This document shows, piece after piece, positions 4,883-10,686 of a stretch of DNA of 10,686 nt. The position numbers and the translations under genes are program-made. The notes below the pieces were generated by a model, which did not search any database, had not been told where the DNA came from, and worked only from the letters and a program-made list of their open reading frames with translations. Source of the DNA: Patescibacteria group bacterium (lineage in GTDB: Bacteria; Patescibacteriota; Microgenomatia; UBA10105); assembly GCA_003524845.1 (NCBI GenBank), contig DQGR01000044.1:438-11123 (forward strand). Direction: 5' to 3'. Numbering within the stretch: the first letter of the stretch is position 1; each line of letters starts with the position of its first letter.

Positions 4883-6319
4883 TTATTTACTTTTTAGTAC
4901 ATACGCATCGCCTTGTTGCGCTACCAGCAGATATTCTTTATTAGCTAATAACCCGTCCATTAGCTCACGTATTTCTTCCGGAGTTCTGCCTGAAAAATTG
5001 TACGCTGATTGGTTTGGATGCAGATCAAACATGACATAATCGGCGTTTTTGGTATCCGGAAGTAGATAAAGATGGTCGCGGCGGGACAGATGCGCTGCCA
5101 GGCTATTTTGCGTGGCAACTGAGGTGTCAGGCGGAATCAGTTGCAACAGCGCCTGGTTATTTTCCATATACGCTTCAGTAACAAAATAGTTTGGTTGGAT
5201 GAGAAGTTTAAGCGGCACTGACAAAAAGAGCTGTTCAAAGATGGTGATTGCGAAAAGCAAACAGGCGATTGTGGTATAGGAAATTATTCTTATCTTTTTA
5301 ATAAACAGTAATAATTGTTTGCTGCCATAGATGGCGCCAATTGCCATGAGTCCGGCCAAATCAGCGGAATATTGAAAATAAAGGGTCCAGCGGTACGGAT
5401 GGGTAAGGTCAAGAAAACGCAGCGCCAATTGCATGGCAATTGGCACGAGGAGTGGAGGATACAGAACCGGCAAAAAACCAAATGCAGCAAAGGAAACAAA
5501 CATGGTTTTCAGTTTGGTTACCGGCGTAAGTAGTAGCGAAATAGTATGCAACGGATGGGTAATCAGTTGGATGAGTTCTGTTGTAAATGAGGCCTGACCA
5601 CCCAAAAATCCACTAAACATATTCTGACCAAGTGCGGGCATAATCACTTGAATAACCACCAGAGACCAGATAGCGCCGATTGCTATCATAAGAAAAGCAA
5701 ACAGACGTGGTTTGTGAGTTAGTAAGGCAGACACCCCAATTGCCACAACTAAAAAACCCACGTACTCGCGAACCATCAAGGTTAAAATAAGCATTACGGA
5801 TGCCGCCCGAAATTTGTTGGTTTCCAGAAAATACAATAAACCGATTAAAGCAAGTGGTAAAAGACAAACTTCATGAAAGTCATTTAGTAACAAACTTTGC
5901 GTGCCGATAAAAAACAGATAGGCTAGACACACAATCAGGCTAAAATTCCGGTGGCGGGTGATTTTCTTGGCCAGATAAAAAAGCGGAAAGCAGGCAAGCG
6001 CTATCACCAGCGCTTGTAAAATTAATAACGTTTCGGTTGTGGGTACCAGCGCATAGGGAATCACAAACAACAGCATTGCCGGCCGAAAGCGATCAGCCAG
6101 ATCCAGTTTTCCCGAGAAAGAACTGCGGGCGATTTCTCCGTGCGCATATTTCCAGATAGTTTGTTCATAAAAACCCAGGTCCCAACCTTGTGATTCAAAC
6201 CGGTAGTGTCTGACAACGGCAAGCGTGCCAAAAATTGCCGTATAGACAACGATGAGACAGGTAAGTAAGGTGATGTCCTTTTTCAGGATTTGCAAGAGAA
6301 GAGAAATTTTTGCCTGCAT
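4883..6319 (-). CDS. DUF2079 family polytopic membrane protein (GT-C-like)
   Basis: A 478-residue membrane protein with about 9-11 hydrophobic segments, the first near residues 16-36. Family marks are GWDLGFYEQTIW (residues 45-56, the acidic first external loop), PYALVPTTETLLILQA (88-103), NDFHEVCLLPLA (146-157) and the REY motif (184-186). A soluble C-terminal part (from about 375) contains LIPPDTSVATQNSLAAHLSR and LYLLPD, typical of DUF2079. The family resembles GT-C glycosyltransferases that use polyprenyl-phosphate sugars, but its biochemical role is not established. The acidic residue D47 is in the place of the usual catalytic Asp. It is divergent from the membrane protein at 6449; both likely act in cell-envelope glycan assembly. 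There is no Shine-Dalgarno. Confidence 0.85.
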   Translation of the reverse strand: MQAKISLLLQILKKDITLLTCLIVVYTAIFGTLAVVRHYRFESQGWDLGFYEQTIWKYAHGEIARSSFSGKLDLADRFRPAMLLFVIPYALVPTTETLLILQALVIALACFPLFYLAKKITRHRNFSLIVCLAYLFFIGTQSLLLNDFHEVCLLPLALIGLLYFLETNKFRAASVMLILTLMVREYVGFLVVAIGVSALLTHKPRLFAFLMIAIGAIWSLVVIQVIMPALGQNMFSGFLGGQASFTTELIQLITHPLHTISLLLTPVTKLKTMFVSFAAFGFLPVLYPPLLVPIAMQLALRFLDLTHPYRWTLYFQYSADLAGLMAIGAIYGSKQLLLFIKKIRIISYTTIACLLFAITIFEQLFLSVPLKLLIQPNYFVTEAYMENNQALLQLIPPDTSVATQNSLAAHLSRRDHLYLLPDTKNADYVMFDLHPNQSAYNFSGRTPEEIRELMDGLLANKEYLLVAQQGDAYVLKSK

Positions 6320-6333
6320 AGTCGCCGATACTC

Positions 6334-6362
6334 AATATAGAGAAATAGAGTTACTGATGCAA
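6334..6362 (-). promoter_or_regulatory. Candidate promoter of the DUF2079 gene
   Basis: On the minus strand TTGCAT (6362-6357), 17 nt, then TATATT (6339-6334) predict a start near 6327, eight bases before the ATG at 6319. A second candidate -10, TATAAT (6394-6389), has no good -35 and would give a leader of about 60 nt. Confidence 0.4.
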
Positions 6363-6412
6363 ACTGGATTTGATTGAAGAAAAACCAAATTATATGGGAT
6401 ATTTGTTTTTGT

Positions 6413-6442
6413 TTGGTATTACACTAATGAATTCGGTATGAT
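6413..6442 (+). promoter_or_regulatory. Candidate promoter, leaderless start for the gene at 6449
   Basis: TATGAT (6437-6442) lies so that transcription would start at or next to the A of the ATG at 6449. TTGGTA (6413-6418) is a partial -35 with an 18-nt spacer. No Shine-Dalgarno is present, which fits leaderless translation. Confidence 0.4.
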
Positions 6443-6448
6443 CATTTC

Positions 6449-8020
6449 ATGAATAAACTGCTGTATCCACTTTTAACGAGTCTTGCGGTAGTTACAGGAT
6501 TACTGATCAGTCTAGTTCCCATACTTTCCGGCATTTTTTTCTTTACTTTTGATCAAGCACGAGACCTCCTTTGGGTCAAAAATCAAGTGGATTTTCTGGT
6601 GCCTACGCTTATTGGACCACCGGGAAGTCTTGAGGGAGTATTTTTTGGACCAGTATGGCTCTGGTTGCTGACTGTACCATATCTGGCAGCAAATGGAGAT
6701 CCGGTGATGACTACGCTATTTAATGCGTTTGTAGTATTTGGCGCAGGACTGCTCGGGACGCTTTATTTGTATAAACATCACAAAGCAACTGCCTATTTTT
6801 TCCTCATCCTGACGTTTATTTCCCCGGCAATTCATTTGCTAACTGGATATGCGTTTGCACAACATCTTCTGCCGCTACTGACTGTGGTATTGATATATAC
6901 CTTTGCGCATATGCTCAAAAGCGGCAGCCGGAAACACTTTTTTATTGCGATTTTCTGCATTGCGCTGATGTTCCATGCCGAACCAGTAGTTTCAGTTTTT
7001 TCCCTGGCCTCACTTCCGGTTATTCTATTGGTAACGCCACACAAGAAAAACCTACTTAACGCAAAAACAATTCTTTTAGCTATTATTGTATTTGGTCTGC
7101 CGTTTCTGCCCCAGATAGTGTTTGATTTTAAACACGATTTTTTACAAACCAGAGGAGTATTTGTATATCTGAGTGGTACCAGTAAAAGTTTGGGTGATAT
7201 CTTACCGTTTCCCGAGCGGCTGCTTGATCGGCCGGTGATGCTTTTTACCACTTACCAGCTGAGTATTGTTCGGTCGTCTCCATTTCTGGCAGCCATTTTT
7301 CTGCTGCTTTCTTTTTTCGTCACTCGAAAATTGTCCATTAAACCATTTTTCAAAGCCCTATTGCAGGCGAGCGGTTTATACCTCTTGTCTTTATGGATCG
7401 TGTTTACGCTATTCCCCCCACAATTTAAGATTTTTTATCTGGACGGGGTGGTGATGATTTACCTTTTGTGGACGGCGATTATTCTGGGCGCGCTGTGGGA
7501 AAAGAAAAAATTACGGATTTTCCTCAGCCTAATTCTGGTGGTAATTGGCTGGCATAACCTGCAGCCCTTACGTTTTTACAATTCCTGGAAAAATGGTTTT
7601 GTTGCTGAGCAGAAGAGCGGTAGCATTTTCAAAACTCAAAAAGCTATTGTCGACCTTATTTATAAAGACAGTAGCGGAGATGGATTTAAGGTCTATACGT
7701 ATTCACCGGCCATATATGACTATCCTTACCAGTATTTGTTTTTACACTATGGAGTGAGTCACTATGGATATTTGCCAGCTGAATTCAGTTATTTGCCCAA
7801 TCAACCGCTCTATGTCCAAAAAAAAGATCTGCAGTTAAAGCGAATCACAGATAAAATTAAACCGGCTGGACAATACCTGTATCTGATTGTTGAACCAGGT
7901 CAATATTCTGATCGTCAGAAGAAATGGTTGACTAATTTTCCGGTTGACCAGTATCCACGCCTCTGGCAACAGACATTTCCTGATGGCACACAGCTCGAAA
8001 AAAGACACAAGTTATTTTAA
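6449..8020 (+). CDS. GT-C-like polytopic membrane glycosyltransferase (putative)
   Basis: A 523-residue protein with an N-terminal hydrophobic anchor (residues 5-33) and about ten further membrane segments. Directly after the first segment comes FDQARDLLWVKN (34-45), an acidic first external loop like that of GT-C/PMT-type glycosyltransferases, where an Asp acts as catalytic base; D35 and D39 are candidates. The loop continues with PTLIGPPGSLEGVFFGPVWL (52-71), the re-entrant pattern of many ArnT/PMT_2 relatives. The C-terminal portion (from about 395) is soluble and extracytoplasmic, with many Tyr and Pro residues (VYTYSPAIYDYPYQYLFLHY). Such enzymes move sugars from polyprenyl-phosphate to lipid or protein acceptors outside the membrane. 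The substrate is unknown. It is followed after 33 nt by another membrane protein of similar layout, probably cotranscribed. Confidence 0.75.
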   Translation: MNKLLYPLLTSLAVVTGLLISLVPILSGIFFFTFDQARDLLWVKNQVDFLVPTLIGPPGSLEGVFFGPVWLWLLTVPYLAANGDPVMTTLFNAFVVFGAGLLGTLYLYKHHKATAYFFLILTFISPAIHLLTGYAFAQHLLPLLTVVLIYTFAHMLKSGSRKHFFIAIFCIALMFHAEPVVSVFSLASLPVILLVTPHKKNLLNAKTILLAIIVFGLPFLPQIVFDFKHDFLQTRGVFVYLSGTSKSLGDILPFPERLLDRPVMLFTTYQLSIVRSSPFLAAIFLLLSFFVTRKLSIKPFFKALLQASGLYLLSLWIVFTLFPPQFKIFYLDGVVMIYLLWTAIILGALWEKKKLRIFLSLILVVIGWHNLQPLRFYNSWKNGFVAEQKSGSIFKTQKAIVDLIYKDSSGDGFKVYTYSPAIYDYPYQYLFLHYGVSHYGYLPAEFSYLPNQPLYVQKKDLQLKRITDKIKPAGQYLYLIVEPGQYSDRQKKWLTNFPVDQYPRLWQQTFPDGTQLEKRHKLF

Positions 8021-8053
8021 CGTATTGAAAATGCAATTTACACAAAATACTTA

Positions 8054-9232
8054 ATGAAGCTGATTCATCCAAACCGCAAACAGTCGTTCCATTTTTTACC
8101 TCTGATTGTGTTACTTGTTATTGCCAGTCTGGAGTTTATGCTGCTCCTGCGGCATAAATCAGCGTACATGTCAGACAGTTATTTCTATAAACATATTTTT
8201 TACGAAATGCAGGGTGATAGTTTTGAAACTGCGCGGGCTAAAATTCTGTTACAGCTCAATAAAGAAAAATTGGGTGAAATTGAACAAAATCTTTTTTTCA
8301 ACCTGGATAAGTACCAGTATTCACTCAGCCGCTATATTCGCCGGCCGCTGTATCCCTTTGCTGCAGTACTCATTAATCTGCTGGCTCACAACGAGTATGT
8401 AGCGTTTTTGGTACCGACATTTATGGGTTTTTTTGGGTGCATTTGGCTCACGTATTTATTATTCAGATTGCGCTTTGATTGGTTCTGGACCAGTTTTGGA
8501 ACTGCATTGTTTGTGAGTTTTTACCCATTCCTTGATTGGTCGACGTATTTTCTGACTGATACGATTGGCGCCGGTTTCTGGATGTTACAAATATATTTAA
8601 TAATTAAATATCTCCAAAATCCCAGCCGTTCTCTACTTATTTTGTATCTGTTTGCGATTATCATTTCGATGTTTAATCGGGAACAGAGTGTGTTAATGAG
8701 TGCAACCGTACTCATATTATTTTTCAGTGCAAAACTATTCAAGGCAAAAGCAGTTGAGGTTAAGCCAATAAAAAATTTAGTTGTTCCGACAATCGGAATT
8801 ACAGTTTTGTTTCTTATTTTCAATACACTCATGAAATACCCGAGTCTGTATGACTCCTGGATATATTTGCAAAGTGACTTTGGATTCAAAACTCTCGAGT
8901 ACACGCCAATGGAAACGGCGCAATTTCTTGGATATGAGTTGATAGAATTACACCTTGGTTTAGTGTCAGAACTGGTCCGGCACCGGTGGTGGTTACTCTT
9001 TACGATTTTGGGATTTATCGGTGCGTATTGGGTTTTTCTCAAAGAAAAAAAGCCGCGCCAAATTGATTTACTGATGTTTGCCTCTGCAATTGCCGCGTAT
9101 CTGGGACTGATTATCGTACCGTATTTGACCTACCGCTATTTTTTTCCGACTATAATTAGTGTTGTCTATTTCAGTTTATACGCGCTTCACTCATTTTTTT
9201 ACAAGCAAAGACGTTTAGAAATTATGACTTGA
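8054..9232 (+). CDS. Second GT-C-like polytopic membrane protein (putative)
   Basis: A 392-residue protein with a first membrane segment at residues 13-32 followed by YMSDSYFYKHIFYEM (38-52), an external loop with an acidic residue (D41) as in GT-C enzymes. RRPLYPFAAVLI (96-107), FLTDTIGAGFWMLQIY (166-181) and FNREQSVLMSA (207-217) match the order of conserved points in GT-C-type proteins (arginine/proline after the loop, acidic residue in a helix, Arg-Glu between later helices). About nine segments are visible. It is shorter than its neighbours and lacks the large soluble C-terminal domain. No named family is recognised with certainty. There is no Shine-Dalgarno; it lies 33 nt after the previous gene and ends in TGA. 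A role together with the other two membrane proteins in envelope glycan synthesis is inferred only from type and proximity. Confidence 0.72.
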   Translation: MKLIHPNRKQSFHFLPLIVLLVIASLEFMLLLRHKSAYMSDSYFYKHIFYEMQGDSFETARAKILLQLNKEKLGEIEQNLFFNLDKYQYSLSRYIRRPLYPFAAVLINLLAHNEYVAFLVPTFMGFFGCIWLTYLLFRLRFDWFWTSFGTALFVSFYPFLDWSTYFLTDTIGAGFWMLQIYLIIKYLQNPSRSLLILYLFAIIISMFNREQSVLMSATVLILFFSAKLFKAKAVEVKPIKNLVVPTIGITVLFLIFNTLMKYPSLYDSWIYLQSDFGFKTLEYTPMETAQFLGYELIELHLGLVSELVRHRWWLLFTILGFIGAYWVFLKEKKPRQIDLLMFASAIAAYLGLIIVPYLTYRYFFPTIISVVYFSLYALHSFFYKQRRLEIMT

Positions 9233-9254
9233 AGAGTCTAGTCCAGCCTCAATC

Positions 9255-9274
9255 TTGACAGAGTTTGCTATACT
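9255..9274 (+). promoter_or_regulatory. Extended -10 promoter of the T-box leader
   Basis: TGCTATACT (9266-9274) is an extended -10 element. TTGACA (9255-9260) lies only 8 nt before the hexamer, so it is not a normally spaced -35 for it; a start for TTGACA at 17 nt would need the poor ATCTAC. Predicted start is about 9281. Confidence 0.5.
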
Positions 9275-9487
9275 GGTATCTACAATTTAATTACACCCGA
9301 TGAGCCGGAAGGTTGGAACCGGTTTACCTTGACGAAGCCTTTGGCAAAGTCAGGGGAGGGGCTCCACCGTACTTTGTGAGCACAGGGAAGGCGGAGACGG
9401 AAGATGAACCGTTAAATACATTAACGTATGTCATCCCCACAAACGGGACGGAGTACGTCAGCAACGAGGTTTCCTTGTGAACTGATG

Positions 9488-9511
9488 TGCTCTCAATTTG
9501 AGAGCATTTTT
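9488..9511 (+). terminator. Hairpin plus T5: T-box stem III or an internal terminator
   Basis: TGCTCTCA (9488-9495) and TGAGAGCA (9499-9506) form a perfect eight-pair stem with a three-base loop, directly followed by five Ts (9507-9511). Its place before the T-box motif fits stem III of a T-box leader, but the stem and T run could also terminate transcription and define a separate RNA from 9281 to about 9511. Confidence 0.5.
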
Positions 9512-9574
9512 AGTTTATAAGGCGACAAAAGACAAGGTGGTACCGCTTAGTAGTTGTGAGTTCACAACTCAAAG

Positions 9575-9626
9575 CCCTTGTAAGTTTTCTAGTTATTTAG
9601 ACTAGAGAATTTGTAAGGGTTTTTTT
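9575..9626 (+). terminator. Rho-independent terminator of the T-box
   Basis: A 19-nt arm (9575-9593, starting CCCTTGTAAG) pairs along its full length, with several G-U pairs, with 9601-9619 (ending TTTGTAAGGG) around a seven-base loop TATTTAG. Seven Ts (9620-9626) follow. The left arm contains the bases that pair in the antiterminator, which makes this the regulated terminator. Confidence 0.88.
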
Positions 9627-9631
9627 GGTGG

Positions 9632-9640
9632 AAAGGAGGT
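9632..9640 (+). other. Strong Shine-Dalgarno with no start codon at normal distance
   Basis: AAAGGAGGT (9632-9640) is the best Shine-Dalgarno of the window and lies just after the T-box terminator. No ATG follows, and the GTG used by the 66-residue frame is 25 nt from the GGAGG. A TTG at 9655 (a six-codon frame LPRRGA) and a GTG overlapping the SD itself (9639, a 52-codon frame) are the nearest alternatives. Confidence 0.5.
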
Positions 9641-9664
9641 GAAACGGGGGCATATTGCCAAGAC

Positions 9665-9865
9665 GTGGTGCGTGATCAAGAAAGGCAAGAACAAAAACTG
9701 CAAATTTTGCAGCAGTATTACGCAGAACGCGAGCCGAGATTTGCTGAAGTTGCAGTTGATCCCGAAGCCCACGCGCGCGGGTTACGGGATGGTTTAGGCA
9801 TGTTAGGTGGATTGGCGCTTGCTGCGAGTGGGATGATTCTTGGGTTCAGTAAAGAGCGCCGCTGA
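9665..9865 (+). CDS. Small membrane-anchored unknown protein (66 aa)
   Basis: The frame begins at GTG 9665 (or GTG 9668) and ends in TGA 9865. Residues 1-25 are highly charged and helical (RDQERQEQKLQILQQYYAER, coiled-coil-like), then a short acidic link, then a glycine/alanine-rich hydrophobic segment GLGMLGGLALAASGMILGF (about 43-61) and a basic end SKERR. This suggests a single-pass tail-anchored protein. No family is recognised. It is the first frame after the T-box terminator, so it should be under tRNA control, which would be unusual for such a protein. The start is uncertain because the strong Shine-Dalgarno is too far upstream. One extra base near 9671 would join the TTG frame (LPRRGA) to DQERQEQ, so a sequence error is possible. 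Confidence 0.55.
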   Translation: MVRDQERQEQKLQILQQYYAEREPRFAEVAVDPEAHARGLRDGLGMLGGLALAASGMILGFSKERR

Positions 9866-9880
9866 ATTTATTAGACAGTA

Positions 9881-9919
9881 CTCCGGCTTTTTCTAGAGAA
9901 GTCGGGAGACACCAGGTGT
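9881..9919 (+). other. Imperfect hairpin and short palindrome between small genes
   Basis: CTCC plus GGCTT (9881-9889) pair with AAGTC (9899-9903) and GGAG (9905-9908) with one bulged G and one G-U pair. It is followed directly by ACACC-A-GGTGT (9909-9919). No T run follows, so it is not an obvious terminator. It may be a processing or stability element, or an operator for the gene at 9947. Confidence 0.35.
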
Positions 9920-9946
9920 AAATACCGTAAAAATTTTAAAACTATT

Positions 9947-10243
9947 ATGTCAATTGAAAAATGTTCCAGAAGGAGCGAAAGGTTCCGGGAAGTTGTATTG
10001 CCCGAATCGCTGACGCAATTTGTGCTCAATGTAAAATCGGAAATGCGTACCCGAAGAAGTTATATTAAAGGCAAGCAGTCATTGCTATTCAGTTATCCAG
10101 CGCAGATTTGTAAAGATCACAAGGAGAAGATTATTCTCTTGCTTACCGATCAAGAAAAATTTTGTTGGGTGGATTTTGGGTATGATGACAACGGTGATAC
10201 ATTAGTCCAAATCACTAAAAATGGCAGAAAACAATATCGCTAG
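9947..10243 (+). CDS. Unknown soluble protein (98 aa)
   Basis: ATG 9947 to TAG 10243 encodes a basic protein with no signal peptide or membrane segment. The first 50 residues are rich in Arg and Lys (SRRSERFREVV, MRTRRSYIKGKQS). A second half alternates strands (KIILLLTDQEKFCWVDFGYDD, then GDTLVQITKNGRKQYR) and looks like a small beta-rich fold. No family is recognised. No Shine-Dalgarno is present; the region before the ATG is AT-rich. It lies between the T-box-controlled small gene and trpS, 35 nt before trpS, and may be part of that unit. Confidence 0.6.
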   Translation: MSIEKCSRRSERFREVVLPESLTQFVLNVKSEMRTRRSYIKGKQSLLFSYPAQICKDHKEKIILLLTDQEKFCWVDFGYDDNGDTLVQITKNGRKQYR

Positions 10244-10255
10244 CGCTAAATCTTG

Positions 10256-10272
10256 TATAATTACGAAGGGAG
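10256..10272 (+). promoter_or_regulatory. trpS -10 element and ribosome binding site
   Basis: A perfect TATAAT (10256-10261) lies 17 nt before the ATG, with no good -35. GGAG (10269-10272) is a proper Shine-Dalgarno 6 nt before the ATG at 10279. The element suggests trpS can be transcribed on its own and not only from the T-box leader about 1 kb upstream. Confidence 0.5.
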
Positions 10273-10278
10273 AAAATT

Positions 10279-10686
10279 ATGAAACGAATTTTGTCAGGGA
10301 TTACACCATCAGGCGACGGCAATTTACATATTGGTAATTATCTGGGTGCCGTTAAACAGTTTATTGATCTCGCAACCAGTTACGAGTGTTTTCTGATGTT
10401 TGCGGATTTACACGCGCTGACTACCGTGCAGAATAAAGACCAGTTACAAAAAAATACCGAGGCGCTGATTATAAACGAAATTGCCCTGGTTGGTTTTGAC
10501 AATCCCAACGTGGTGTTTTTCCGTCAGTCTGACGTACCGATGCATGCTGAGTTGCAAAGTATTTTAAATAACGTTACGCCACTGGGTTTACTCAAACGAG
10601 CTCATGCCTATAAAGATAAGTTGCAAAAAGACGTAATGGAGGATGATATTAATGTGGGTCTTTTTAGTTATCCCATGCTCATGGCA
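10279..10686 (+). CDS. trpS: Tryptophanyl-tRNA synthetase, N-terminal part (runs off the window)
   Basis: The first 136 residues of a class Ic aminoacyl-tRNA synthetase that attaches tryptophan to tRNA-Trp in the cytoplasm. The start is MKRILSGITPSGDGNLHIGN: SGITPSG matches the SGxQPSG of TrpRS and HIGN (residues 17-20) is the class I HIGH motif, in the TIGN/HIGN form usual for TrpRS. FADLHALTT (42-50), QSDVPMHAEL (84-93) and DDINVGLFSYPMLMA (122-136) follow in the order seen in bacterial TrpRS; the INVGLFSYP segment separates it from TyrRS. The frame is open at the window end, so the KMSKS motif and anticodon domain are not visible. There is a good Shine-Dalgarno and a TATAAT just upstream. 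Confidence 0.95.
   Translation, partial: MKRILSGITPSGDGNLHIGNYLGAVKQFIDLATSYECFLMFADLHALTTVQNKDQLQKNTEALIINEIALVGFDNPNVVFFRQSDVPMHAELQSILNNVTPLGLLKRAHAYKDKLQKDVMEDDINVGLFSYPMLMA

Larger units (their letters stand above)
9281..9626 (+). promoter_or_regulatory. T-box riboswitch leader (tRNA-sensing attenuator)
   Basis: The core is the T-box sequence AAGGTGGTACCGC (9534-9546). ACAAGG (9532-9537) pairs perfectly with CCTTGT (9576-9581) and GC (9545-9546) with GC (9574-9575). This gives an antiterminator with the UGGU...ACC bulge, and a perfect hairpin AGTTGTGA/TCACAACT (9552-9569) closes it. CCTTGT is also part of the downstream terminator, so the two folds exclude each other. Uncharged tRNA would pair its 3' end with UGGU (9538-9541) and prevent termination. 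Upstream are stem-II-like CGAGG/CCTTG (9464-9476) enclosed by TCAG/CTGA, and a stem-III-like hairpin (9488-9506). The 5' part (9300-9460) is rich in small hairpins, for example CCTTGAC/GTCAGGG (9328-9354), but I could not place the usual AGUA, AGAGA and specifier elements. The roughly 430-nt gap after 9232 is filled by this leader. Confidence 0.78.

Noticed and set aside
8521..9042. 173-codon minus-strand frame inside the third membrane protein
   Set aside because: Opposite to a clear membrane-protein gene with family-like motifs; the translation is Arg/Ser-rich and shows no domain. The same applies to the 139-codon minus frame at 6832-7251.
9255..9260. TTGACA as -35 of the T-box promoter
   Set aside because: It is only 8 nt before TATACT; at 17 nt downstream there is no acceptable -10. 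The extended -10 TGCTATACT is the better supported element.
9300..9480. RNase P RNA, SRP RNA or tmRNA
   Set aside because: A fragment (AAAGTC...GGGCTCCAC) resembles RNase P, and GGAAGG resembles SRP, but the other conserved regions are missing and the segment runs into a T-box antiterminator.
9639..9797. 52-codon frame from GTG 9639 (KTWCVIKKGKNKNCKFC)
   Set aside because: Its GTG overlaps the Shine-Dalgarno itself, and the overlapping 66-residue frame has the more convincing helix-plus-membrane-segment layout.

Overview
The window is a low-GC bacterial segment that most resembles a Candidate Phyla Radiation (Patescibacteria, perhaps Microgenomates-like) genome. This is inferred from the short GC-rich dispersed palindromic repeats between genes (a CCGCCAGCTGGCGG palindrome, CCTGCC/GGCAGG hairpins, a CCTTCGGTAAGCTCAGG-type repeat), the many genes without a Shine-Dalgarno, and the mix of small unknown proteins, a toxin-antitoxin pair and multi-spanning GT-C-like proteins. 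TAA, TAG and TGA all end reading frames, so no recoding is indicated. The taxon cannot be proved from the sequence.

Positions 1-4820 form an accessory region cut into blocks by same-orientation copies of one modular repeat (copies A, B, C and D at about 1956, 2846, 3421 and 4722, perhaps another at the window edge). Block 1 is an AAA+ ATPase of the DUF4143 type followed 3 nt later by a gene broken by two single-base homopolymer shifts. Block 2 holds two or three small unknown genes. Block 3 is a HicB-HicA toxin-antitoxin pair. Block 4, on the minus strand, is a protein joining a winged helix, a GHKL/HATPase domain and a DUF4325 STAS-like domain. Its promoter is a consensus TTGACA-17-TATAAT set inside helically phased copies of GTTTACAA, which suggests autoregulation.

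Positions 4883-9232 hold three large multi-spanning membrane proteins: a DUF2079 protein (minus) divergent from two GT-C-like proteins in tandem (plus). Together they look like a cell-envelope polymer or glycan assembly locus. The divergent region is short and the promoters lie almost on the start codons, suggesting leaderless or nearly leaderless mRNAs.

Positions 9233-10686 start with about 430 nt without a convincing gene. This holds an extended -10 promoter and a long structured leader ending in a clear T-box antiterminator/terminator switch (AAGGTGGTACCGC, then a 19-bp terminator with seven Ts). A small membrane protein, a 98-residue unknown protein and the first 136 residues of tryptophanyl-tRNA synthetase follow. 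The T-box fits a tRNA-dependent leader for the synthetase, but the two intervening ORFs, a TATAAT just before trpS and a UGGU pairing tetranucleotide (expected for discriminator base A rather than G) make its true target and tRNA uncertain.
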